From NCBI GenBank assembly GCA_963741305.1, contig CAVUHL010000003.1:5332001-5396000 (forward strand): a DNA stretch of 64,000 bases. Direction: 5' to 3'. The notes beneath the pieces were generated by a model, which saw only the letters and a program-made list of their open reading frames with translations, made no database searches and had not been told where the DNA came from. Made by a program: the position numbers and the translations under genes. Within the stretch, counting starts at the first letter, position 1. Every line of letters begins with the position of its first letter. Of this stretch, positions 1 to 7,437 are shown one piece after another. This stretch comes from DATMER01 sp963741305 (GTDB taxonomy: Bacteria > Acidobacteriota > Thermoanaerobaculia > Multivoradales > UBA5704).

Positions 1-12
1 CGGGAAGGTCAA

Positions 13-222
13 CCTTCAACACGGGAGGCTCATCTTTCAGCGCAGTGAGCTGCCTATGTTGAAAAGTGAGCCCGCTTTTCAACGTATCGGGCACACCTTG
101 CAACATATCGACCTTCCCTTTCAACACGGGAACCTGCCCTTTCAACGTAGGATCGTTCCCTTTCAACATGGGGCACTGCCCTTTCAACGTAGGATCGTTC
201 CCTCTGCGTCGTACCGCCCTCG
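13..222. repeat. Array A: degenerate 21-bp tandem repeats (about 10 units)
   Basis: Ten consecutive units of exactly 21 bp can be laid out from base 13, with the core CTTTCAAC followed by a variable half and ending in about TGCC or TTCC. The cleanest units start at 118, 139, 160 and 181, and the 139 and 181 units are identical. The unit at 55-75 is inverted, which creates a perfect 9-bp inverted repeat (58-66 with 75-83). Because 21 is a multiple of 3, both strands stay open and encode heptad-like peptides; I regard these as by-products, not genes. No spacers are present, so this is not CRISPR. From base 1 to the YoeB gene I see no protein gene. Confidence 0.85.
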
Positions 223-267
223 CAGGACCACCGATGACGACGCCAGATAGGGGGCACCCGGGGCCTC

Positions 268-373
268 TGCCGTCGCCCCTACGGGGCTTGGGTTGTTTTT
301 GGATCTTGTGACCCGGGGTCGTCGCGCCTGCGCTCCTGACCCCGGGCTACATGCCGTCGCCCCTGCCGGGGCT
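268..373. repeat. Two copies of a small GCCCC/GGGGC hairpin element
   Basis: The sequence TGCCGTCGCCCCT occurs at 268 and 352, 84 bp apart, each time forming a GCCCC-loop-GGGGC hairpin (275-287 and 359-372). The first is followed by a T-rich stretch ending in TTTTT at 300 and could act as a weak terminator. A similar hairpin lies in the 3' end of ctaA near 29458. Function unknown. Confidence 0.45.
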
Positions 374-442
374 CATCTGCTGGCGCTTACAAGTGAACGG
401 ATATCAGGCGCACTGCACTGGTACGTCGTAGAAACCTGCCGC

Positions 443-721
443 TCAATAGTGGTAACGGCACTGGAGGAACAAGACCCGATCCTCAAGGACCAGGTAGACG
501 AGTCGATGCTCCTGGCTGACGCGCCGGGACCAGGTGCCTGCCAGGACATGTTTCAGCGGCTCTGGTTTGCCGAGCCCCGAGAATGGGTCCCGAAGGCTCG
601 CCTCGACAAGCTCAAGAACCTTGAGAGCGATCTTGCGGTTCGTCTCTACCCAGTACCGGAGATCGTCTCGGAACTGAGGCTGGAAGACCGCAAGGCGCTC
701 CATCTTGCAGGAACCCTTCAC
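443..721 (-). CDS. yoeB: YoeB/Txe family toxin (RelE superfamily)
   Basis: This is a small ribosome-dependent endoribonuclease toxin of the YoeB family, which cleaves mRNA in the ribosomal A site when not bound by YefM. The protein has the family signature in order: a YW motif near the N-terminus, a GxGKPEPLKH segment, WSRRVSQEHRLVY, and the C-terminal CRYHY. These include the conserved Glu, Arg and His residues of the active site and the terminal Tyr. The GTG start at 721 overlaps the antitoxin stop (GTGA), but an internal ATG at 703 aligns better with the start of E. coli YoeB, so the true N-terminus is uncertain. It is the second gene of a two-gene operon with yefM and is expected to be co-repressed with it. 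Confidence 0.9.
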   Translation of the reverse strand: MKGSCKMERLAVFQPQFRDDLRYWVETNRKIALKVLELVEASLRDPFSGLGKPEPLKHVLAGTWSRRVSQEHRLVYLVLEDRVLFLQCRYHY

Positions 722-1005
722 TCTCCCTGGTCGATCCCCATCTCGCGCCGCAGCTCCTCCACCGTCTGAGGCTCGGCGGCCTGGGTCCGGGCTTCCCGCA
801 GAGCCGTCAGCAGGCGCTCCGCATTCTTGGGCGAGCGCAGCAGATGCGCAGTCTCGAGCAGCCCCGCAAGCTCTGAGGCAGAGATCAGGGCCACATCCTC
901 AGCGCCGCGACGCTGGATGATCACCACCTCGTTGTGGTCCGTCACATCGTCCATGAGCTTCGCGAGATTGGCCCGCGCGCTGGTATAGGTCGTTTGAATA
1001 GCCAA
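718..1005 (-). CDS. yefM: YefM/Phd family antitoxin
   Basis: Antitoxin partner of YoeB. The N-terminal half (residues 1-60) is a Phd/YefM fold with the typical ARANLAKLMDDV and VIIQRRGAEDVALISASEL segments, which dimerises and binds DNA; the C-terminal part is acidic and extended and would wrap the toxin. I chose the TTG start at 1005 because a perfect AGGAGG lies six bases upstream (1012-1017) and because this gives the usual N-terminus; a longer reading would extend into the operator. The stop overlaps the toxin start. Expected role: neutralises YoeB and autorepresses the operon through the TGTACA palindromes just upstream. Confidence 0.88.
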   Translation of the reverse strand: MAIQTTYTSARANLAKLMDDVTDHNEVVIIQRRGAEDVALISASELAGLLETAHLLRSPKNAERLLTALREARTQAAEPQTVEELRREMGIDQGE

Positions 1006-1016
1006 GGCGTACCTCC

Positions 1017-1035
1017 TGTACAGGATAAGTGTACA
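1017..1035 (-). promoter_or_regulatory. Paired TGTACA operator of yefM-yoeB
   Basis: Two TGTACA palindromes lie at 1017-1022 and 1030-1035, 13 bp apart centre to centre, directly upstream of yefM and overlapping its Shine-Dalgarno region. E. coli YefM-YoeB is known to bind paired palindromes with exactly this TGTACA core, so this is the probable autoregulatory operator. Confidence 0.7.
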
Positions 1036-1254
1036 AGAACCCCAGGAGCTTCTCAAGCCGCAGGAGCGGCTTATGGTCGATTCCTGGCTCGGCTCGTGCC
1101 GGAGCCCAGCCCCTCCTGCCTTTGTTGCAACCTTCAGAGTCTTCTGCTAGCGTGTCCCGGCTTCTGAAAAGATACAGCTGGATCTGTCGTGCTTCTGAGT
1201 TGAAGTCCGGAAAGGCTCGTTCCTGGAACCTCACGGCCCAGAAAGAAGACCCCT

Positions 1255-4200
1255 ATGATGATTCCCCTGAAAGCGAAGCTCGCGATCGCCCTGGCCCTGT
1301 TGCTGGCTCTCCTGTCCGCGCCGAAGGCAGACGCACAGGCCAACGCCGCCAACTACCTCTTCAGCACCACGACGACCGGCTCGCTGACCGACATGAGCAG
1401 CGGTACGACGACGCTCGTGGCCGCCGACCAGGACGACACGGCATCGCCCGTGACGCTCCTCGGCTTCGATTTCTACTTCATGGGGGTCCGGCAGGACCGT
1501 TTCTCGGTGAACTCGAACGGGACGCTCCGCTTCGGCGCGACGGTGATCTCGAACACCGCGTACAACCCCCTCGCCCAGGCCGGCCAGGCGCTGATCACCG
1601 GCTACGGCGCGGATCAGCGTACGCACGTCAGCGGCCGGGTGCATTTCAAGGTCACCGGCTCCGCGCCCAACCGCGTGCTGATCGTCGAATGGCTCAACAT
1701 GCAATCGGACTTCAACCCCGGAGGCACGGCAGACCTGACCTACCAGGTGCGCCTCTTCGAGACCACCGGCGCGATCGAGTTCGTCTACGCCTCGATGTCC
1801 ATGTCCGCGGCCGGCGCGTTGGACGCCAATTCGAACAGCCCGCAGTACGGTTTCTCGTCAAACAGCGCCGTGGGCACCGTCGGCTCGATCACCGCGGCCC
1901 AGAGCGGCACGCCCGCGCCGACCTTCAACGGCGCCTCGGCGGTCCCGGTGAACAACCTCTACGCGGCCGGCTCGATCCCCGTGCTCACCTCCGTCGCCGA
2001 CGGTTCCCGCCGCACCTTCCTGCTGGCGCCGCCGGCGGTCAATCCGCCCGGCGCGCCGCTCACGTTCACCGGCGTGACGACCACGGCCATGACGCTCAAC
2101 TGGACGGACTCCTCGAACGAGGCCGGCTATCTCATCCACATCTCGACCGACGGCACGAATTTCAGCCTTTTCAACACCGCGCCCCAGAACGCCACCAGCT
2201 TCCCCGCCACCGGCCTGGTCGGCTCCACCACCTACTTCTGGCGGGTCTACGCATTCAACGAGGGGACCACGGCGTTCATCGCCGGCAGCCAGGCGACCGC
2301 CGCGCCGACGCCGAACACGACGGTCGCCACGGGCCTGTGGAGCAACCCGGCGACCTGGTCGACCGGGGTGCCCACCGCCGGTGACGCCGTGACCATCGCC
2401 GGCGGGACGTCGGTGACGATCGACATTGCCGCGGTCGCCTACTCCGTCTCGGTCGCGGGCATGCTCCAGTTCGAGCAGACCACGGCGCGCACCCTGACCG
2501 TGGGGACCGACGCGACCGTCCAGGGTGGCGGCACGTTCCAGTCCAACCCCGCGGGCACCCAGGCCGGCCACAACCTCAGCATCGGGGGGAGCCTGACGAA
2601 CGACGGCACTCTCGACTTCTCGACCAACGCGAATACCGCCGGCGCCATCATCACCTTCACCGGCGCGGCGAATACCTCCTTCTCGGGTACGGGCGCCACC
2701 ACCGACATCCGCCAGATCACGGTCAGCAAGGGAACGACGCCGGCCGCGATCGTGGAGGTCATGCCCACCAACTTCACCGTCCGCGGGGTGACCACCGACG
2801 TCGCCGCCTGGCTGGTGATGGCCAACGGCACGATCAAGGTCTCGGGAACGTTCACCGGCACCAACCGGGTCTTCGCGGCAGCGGCCTATATCATTCCCGC
2901 CAGCTTCGGGTTCTGGCTCAACAACCCGAACTACACGGTGGCGGCGCAGGCCGGCAACGCGGTCAACAATGGTGTGTGGCGAGTCAGCCAGGGCACCTTC
3001 AACCAGGGCACGCTGGTCACGCACTCGTTCCGCAGCGGCGCGGGCGCCGTGTTCACCATCGAAGGCGGCACGGTCAACTGCGCCGGCCAGTTCAGCCCGC
3101 AGAACGCCGTCACCTACAACCAGAGCGGCGGCACGCTGAACGTCGGCACGGTCGGCAACAGCCAGAGCAACTTCGGCACCTTCGAGCTCTTCTCGGCGGC
3201 CGCGGTCTTCAACATGACGGGCGGCACGATCAACATCGTCCAGGCGAGCACCGGCGCGACGCAGGTCGACTACCAGAACCTCGCCACGGTGGCGGCCGCC
3301 ACTGGCACGGTGCAGGTTGGCACCGGGGCGACCGTCACCAAGTTCACCTTCAACATCCGCGGCAGCCTTCCCAACCTCGTCATCGACAACACCACCAACA
3401 ACAAGTCGGCCACCGTCACGCTCGCGAACAGCATCATCTTAGGCAACACGACGGTCAATAGCGGCACCACCCTCGGCCTCGGAGGCGTCCTGGTCGCCTT
3501 CGGCGGCCCAACGCTGACCAACAACGGCACCATCAACGGCACCGCCGCCGGCAGCCGTATGTACTTCTTCGAGACCGCCGGCGTGCCGCAGACCTACACC
3601 GGCACGGGCGTGGTCACCGCGCCGCTGGCCTCGATCGATTTCGACAGCGTTGGCGGTGTCACCCTCGACCCTGCGGTGTCGAGCATCGTCACCTCGCGCG
3701 CCATCCTCTTCACCGGCAACGTCACCAACTCCAACAAGCTCACCCTCGGCAACGGCGGCGCCACCACCGGCATCGTGCAGATCGGCAACACCACCGTGCC
3801 GACCGCCGCCGGCACGTTCGACCTGCCGTTCACCTTCAATCTCGGCACGGGCGGCCAGATCCTCTCGTACCTGCGCACCGCCGCTTCACGGACCACCGGG
3901 CCCGAGGTCAACCCGGCGCGCAGCTTGACCACCTTCACCTACGACGACAACGATCCGACGCACACCCTGACGATCGGCGGCGGCGATCTCACCGTGACCG
4001 GCAACACCGCCGGCTCGCTCGCCCTCACCAACGGGCGGGTGATCACCAATGCCAACACTCTCCATTTCAACCCCTCCGGGGCCGTCGGCACCGTAACCCG
4101 GACCACCGGGTACGTCGACGGCAACTTCAGGAAGACCGTCACGGCAGCCGGCAGCAGGACGTTCGAAGTGGGCACGGCGAACGGCTACACGCCGGTCGTC

Positions 4201-6957
4201 TTCAACGTCACGGCCGGCACGTTCCCGGCCGACGTGACCGTGGCCGCGGTCCAGGCGACCCAGCCGAACCTCCCCCCCGGGACCGACGCGATCACCCGCT
4301 ACTGGCGGCTGACCGCGGCCGGCATCACCGCCGACCTGACCTTCAACTACCTCGATCCGGCCGACATCCCGGGCGGCGTGACCGAGGCCAACCTGCGCGC
4401 CTTCCGGTACGACCCGCCGGCCTTCACGGACATGGGCGGCACGGTCAACACCGCGGCCAACAACCTCACGGTGACGGGCGTCTCCACGTTCTCCGACTGG
4501 ACGCTGGGCGAGCCGGGGGCGGATCTGTCGATCACCAAGACCGACGGCGTCACCACCGCGACCGCGGGCGGCTCGACGACCTACACCATCACTGCGTCCA
4601 ACGCCGGGCCCAGCGACAACCCCGCGGCCACGGTCGCCGACACCTTCCCAGCGGCGCTCACCTGCAACTGGACCTGCGCCGGAGCCGGCGGCGGCACCTG
4701 CACGGCGGCAGGAGCGGGCAACATCAACGACGCCGTCAACCTGCCCTCGGGCGGCAGCGTCACCTACACCGCAAGCTGCACGATCAGCCCGAGCGCCACG
4801 GGCTCGCTCTCCAACACGGCGACGGTCTCCGGCGGCGCCGTGCCCGACGGCAACGCGGCCAACGACTCGGCGACCGACGTCGACACGCTCGGAGCGAGCG
4901 CCGACCTCGCCATCACCAAGACCGACGGCGTCGCCGCCGCGACTCCCGGCGGCTCGGTGACCTACACCATCACTGCCTCCAACGCCGGACCGAGCGCCGC
5001 CACGGGCGCGACCGTGGCCGACACCTTCCCGGCGTCGCTCACCTGCACCTGGACCTGCGCCGGAGCCGGAGGCGGAACCTGCACGGCGGCCGGATCGGGC
5101 AACATCAACGACACCGTCAACCTGCCCGCCGGCGGCAGCGTCACCTACACCGCGAGTTGCTCGATCTCGGCGGCGGCGACCGGCACCCTGACCAACACCG
5201 CCACCGTCGCGGCGCCGGCCGGGGTCACCGACCCCAACGCCGCCAACGACTCGGCGACCGACAACGACACGCTCGGAGCGAGCGCCGACCTCGCCATCAC
5301 CAAGACCGACGGCGTCGCCACCGCCACACCCGGCGGCTCGGTGACCTACACCATCAACGCCTCCAACGCCGGACCCAGCAATGCCACCGGTGCGACGGTG
5401 GCCGACACCTTCCCGGCGTCGCTCACCTGCACCTGGACCTGCGTGGGAGCCGGCGGCGGAACCTGCACCGCGGCCGGATCGGGCAACATCAACGACACCG
5501 TCAATCTCCCCGCGGGGGGCAGCGTCACCTACACCGCGAGCTGCACGATTTCCGGTGCGGCAACCGGCACCCTGAGCAACACCGCCACCGTGGCGGCGCC
5601 GGCCGGGGTCACCGACCCCAACGCCGCCAACGACTCGGCGACCGATAACGATACGCTCGGAGCGAGCGCCGACCTCGCCATCACCAAGACCGACGGCGTC
5701 GCCACCGCCACACCCGGCGGCTCGGTGACCTACACCATCAACGCCTCCAACGCCGGACCGAGCAATGCTACCGGCGCGACCGTGGCCGACACCTTCCCGG
5801 CTTCGCTGACCTGCAACTGGACCTGCGCCGGAGCCGGAGGCGGAACCTGCACGGCGGCCGGCTCGGGCAACATCAACGATACGGTCAATCTCCCCGCGGG
5901 GGGCAGCGTCACCTACACCGCGAGCTGCACGATCTCGGCGGCAGCGTCCGGCACCCTGAGCAACACCGCGACCGTGGCGGCGCCCGCGGGTGTCACCGAC
6001 CCCAACGCCACCAACGACTCGGCGACCGACTCCGACACGCTCGGCGCCAGCGCCGACCTCGCCATCACCAAGACCGACGGCGTCACCTCGGTGACCGCGG
6101 GCGGCTCGGTGACCTACATCATCGCCGCCTCCAACGCCGGCCCGAGCAGCGCGACCGGCGCGACCGTGGCCGACACCTTCCCGGCTTCGCTGACCTGCAC
6201 CTGGACCTGCGTCGGAGCGGGCGGCGGAACCTGCACCGCGGCCGGCTCGGGCAACATCAACGACACCGTCAACCTGCCCGTGGGAGGCAGCGTCACCTAT
6301 ACGGCGAGCTGCACGATCTCGGCGGCGGCAACCGGCACCCTGAGCAACACCGCGACGGTGGCGGCTCCCGCGGGCGTCACCGATCCGACCCCCGTCAACA
6401 ACAGCGCCACCGATAGCGACACCATTGACGCTGCGCCGGCCGGCGCCGACGTCACGGGCACCAAGACCGCAGCCGGAACCTTCGTCCCGGGCGGCAACGT
6501 GACCTACACCATCGTGCTCACCAACAACGGCGCGGGCGCCCAGGGTGACAACACCGGCAACGAGTTCAGCGACGTGCTGCCGGCGCAGCTCGCCCTGACC
6601 TCCGCCACGGCGACCAACGGTACCGCCGCCACCGCCGGCAACACCGTCACCTGGAACGGCTCGATCCCGGCAGGCGGCTCGGTGACGATCACCATCAACG
6701 CCTCCATCCTGCCCAGCGCCACGGGGACCATCTCCAACCAGGGAACCATCTTCTACGACCCTGAGGGCGACGGCACCAACACCTCGTCGCGCCAGACGGA
6801 CGATCCGGCCGCGGGTGGAGCCAGCAATCCAACGATCTTCGCCCTGGCCGTCGCCATCGAGGTCCCGACCCTGTCTGAGTACGCCCTGCTGGCGCTCATG
6901 CTCGCCATGGCCTTCGCGGCCTTCGCGATGCTCAGGCGCCAGTCCGCCTCCCTCTAG
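1255..6957 (+). CDS. Giant secreted protein: FN3, G8-like, DUF11 repeats, IPTL-CTERM
   Basis: This 1900-residue protein is probably an exported surface or matrix protein. Residues 1-28 form a signal peptide ending near ADAQA. A beta-rich N-terminal region is followed by an FN3 domain (about 262-350), a G8-like segment with the motif WSNPATWSTGVPTAGD (about 354-430) and a long Thr/Asn/Gly-rich beta-helix-like region. From about 1089 to 1730 there are five nearly identical 128-residue DUF11 repeats, each beginning ADLAITKTDGV and carrying paired WTC/CTA cysteines, then a divergent sixth. The C-terminus (about 1868-1900) has VPTLSEY, a hydrophobic helix and RR: an IPTL-CTERM exosortase sorting signal. 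No exosortase gene is in the window. Upstream GAAAGAAG could serve as Shine-Dalgarno; the start could equally be the next ATG. Adhesion or biofilm function is inference. Confidence 0.9.
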   Translation: MMIPLKAKLAIALALLLALLSAPKADAQANAANYLFSTTTTGSLTDMSSGTTTLVAADQDDTASPVTLLGFDFYFMGVRQDRFSVNSNGTLRFGATVISNTAYNPLAQAGQALITGYGADQRTHVSGRVHFKVTGSAPNRVLIVEWLNMQSDFNPGGTADLTYQVRLFETTGAIEFVYASMSMSAAGALDANSNSPQYGFSSNSAVGTVGSITAAQSGTPAPTFNGASAVPVNNLYAAGSIPVLTSVADGSRRTFLLAPPAVNPPGAPLTFTGVTTTAMTLNWTDSSNEAGYLIHISTDGTNFSLFNTAPQNATSFPATGLVGSTTYFWRVYAFNEGTTAFIAGSQATAAPTPNTTVATGLWSNPATWSTGVPTAGDAVTIAGGTSVTIDIAAVAYSVSVAGMLQFEQTTARTLTVGTDATVQGGGTFQSNPAGTQAGHNLSIGGSLTNDGTLDFSTNANTAGAIITFTGAANTSFSGTGATTDIRQITVSKGTTPAAIVEVMPTNFTVRGVTTDVAAWLVMANGTIKVSGTFTGTNRVFAAAAYIIPASFGFWLNNPNYTVAAQAGNAVNNGVWRVSQGTFNQGTLVTHSFRSGAGAVFTIEGGTVNCAGQFSPQNAVTYNQSGGTLNVGTVGNSQSNFGTFELFSAAAVFNMTGGTINIVQASTGATQVDYQNLATVAAATGTVQVGTGATVTKFTFNIRGSLPNLVIDNTTNNKSATVTLANSIILGNTTVNSGTTLGLGGVLVAFGGPTLTNNGTINGTAAGSRMYFFETAGVPQTYTGTGVVTAPLASIDFDSVGGVTLDPAVSSIVTSRAILFTGNVTNSNKLTLGNGGATTGIVQIGNTTVPTAAGTFDLPFTFNLGTGGQILSYLRTAASRTTGPEVNPARSLTTFTYDDNDPTHTLTIGGGDLTVTGNTAGSLALTNGRVITNANTLHFNPSGAVGTVTRTTGYVDGNFRKTVTAAGSRTFEVGTANGYTPVVFNVTAGTFPADVTVAAVQATQPNLPPGTDAITRYWRLTAAGITADLTFNYLDPADIPGGVTEANLRAFRYDPPAFTDMGGTVNTAANNLTVTGVSTFSDWTLGEPGADLSITKTDGVTTATAGGSTTYTITASNAGPSDNPAATVADTFPAALTCNWTCAGAGGGTCTAAGAGNINDAVNLPSGGSVTYTASCTISPSATGSLSNTATVSGGAVPDGNAANDSATDVDTLGASADLAITKTDGVAAATPGGSVTYTITASNAGPSAATGATVADTFPASLTCTWTCAGAGGGTCTAAGSGNINDTVNLPAGGSVTYTASCSISAAATGTLTNTATVAAPAGVTDPNAANDSATDNDTLGASADLAITKTDGVATATPGGSVTYTINASNAGPSNATGATVADTFPASLTCTWTCVGAGGGTCTAAGSGNINDTVNLPAGGSVTYTASCTISGAATGTLSNTATVAAPAGVTDPNAANDSATDNDTLGASADLAITKTDGVATATPGGSVTYTINASNAGPSNATGATVADTFPASLTCNWTCAGAGGGTCTAAGSGNINDTVNLPAGGSVTYTASCTISAAASGTLSNTATVAAPAGVTDPNATNDSATDSDTLGASADLAITKTDGVTSVTAGGSVTYIIAASNAGPSSATGATVADTFPASLTCTWTCVGAGGGTCTAAGSGNINDTVNLPVGGSVTYTASCTISAAATGTLSNTATVAAPAGVTDPTPVNNSATDSDTIDAAPAGADVTGTKTAAGTFVPGGNVTYTIVLTNNGAGAQGDNTGNEFSDVLPAQLALTSATATNGTAATAGNTVTWNGSIPAGGSVTITINASILPSATGTISNQGTIFYDPEGDGTNTSSRQTDDPAAGGASNPTIFALAVAIEVPTLSEYALLALMLAMAFAAFAMLRRQSASL
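4519..6435 (+). repeat. Tandem 384-bp DNA repeats encoding DUF11 domains
   Basis: Equivalent codons recur at 4519, 4900, 5284, 5668 and 6052, giving spacings of 381, 384, 384 and 384 bp. Copies 2-4 are almost identical at the nucleotide level, so copy number has probably changed recently by recombination and may be collapsed or expanded in an assembly. Confidence 0.9.
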
Positions 6958-6972
6958 CACCATCCCCTTCCA

Positions 6973-7002
6973 CCCCGTGGCACGGTTCGCCGTGCCACGG
7001 GG
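6973..7002 (+). terminator. Strong 13-bp hairpin with TTCG loop after the giant gene
   Basis: A perfect 13-bp inverted repeat (6973-6985 with 6990-7002) closes on a TTCG tetraloop just 15 bp after the stop codon. It lacks a T tract, so it may work as an mRNA-stabilising 3' hairpin or a weak terminator. Confidence 0.65.
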
Positions 7003-7038
7003 GCGGAAACCTCACCGAAGCTCCCCTCGTATCTCCCC

Positions 7039-7076
7039 TTGACAATCTACAGGAGAGCGCGCATCCTTCCTGTAGA
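7039..7076 (+). promoter_or_regulatory. Promoter and likely PadR operator
   Basis: A consensus -35 hexamer TTGACA at 7039-7044 overlaps a perfect inverted repeat, TCTACAGGA (7046-7054) and TCCTGTAGA (7068-7076), immediately before padR. PadR proteins usually autorepress through such dyads, so this is the probable operator of the padR-permease operon. The -10 box is not clear. Confidence 0.6.
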
Positions 7077-7092
7077 CGATCTAGGAGAGACA

Positions 7093-7425
7093 ATGAACAA
7101 AGCCAAGTCCGACCTCCTGCAGGGCACCCTGGACATGCTGATCCTGAAGACCCTCGCTCTGGAGCCTGCCCATGGATGGGGGATCGCCCAGCGTATCCAG
7201 CAAGTCTCCCGCGAGGTGCTCCAGGTGAACCAGGGATCTCTCTACCCGGCGCTCTACAGGCTTGAGCACCAGGGGTGGATCGCCGCCGAGTGGGGCACCT
7301 CGGAGAACAACCGCAAGGCCAAGTTCTACAGCCTGACCCAGGAGGGCCGAAGCCAGCTCGACGCCGAGACCGAGAACTGGGAACGCGTCTCCGCCGCCAT
7401 CGACCGCATTCTCGAGACCGCGTAG
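7093..7425 (+). CDS. PadR family transcriptional regulator
   Basis: A 110-residue single-domain PadR repressor. Residues 1-80 form the winged helix with the typical LLQGTLDMLILKTLALEP start, GWGIAQRIQQVS and the recognition/wing segment NQGSLYPALYRLEHQGWI; the C-terminal helix is for dimerisation. I chose the ATG at 7093 because AGGAG lies at 7083-7087 and because the sequence before it is not PadR-like. It is followed after 12 bp by an ADOP-type permease, the usual Acidobacteriota arrangement in which PadR controls the transporter gene. The inducing ligand is unknown. Confidence 0.93.
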   Translation: MNKAKSDLLQGTLDMLILKTLALEPAHGWGIAQRIQQVSREVLQVNQGSLYPALYRLEHQGWIAAEWGTSENNRKAKFYSLTQEGRSQLDAETENWERVSAAIDRILETA

Positions 7426-7437
7426 GAGACAACGATC

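Noticed and set aside
13..222. CRISPR array
   Set aside because: Units are contiguous 21-bp degenerate repeats without unique spacers, and there are no cas genes in the window. The same holds for the other four arrays.
54..257. Heptad-repeat peptides encoded across array A on both strands
   Set aside because: A 21-bp period automatically gives 7-residue repeats in open frames; there is no Shine-Dalgarno, and equivalent peptides appear in all arrays with unrelated sequences.
3886..6963. A 1025-codon open frame on the minus strand opposite the giant secreted protein
   Set aside because: It is low-complexity Gly/Arg/Val sequence antisense to the DUF11 repeats, has no family motifs and arises from the high GC content and the repeats.
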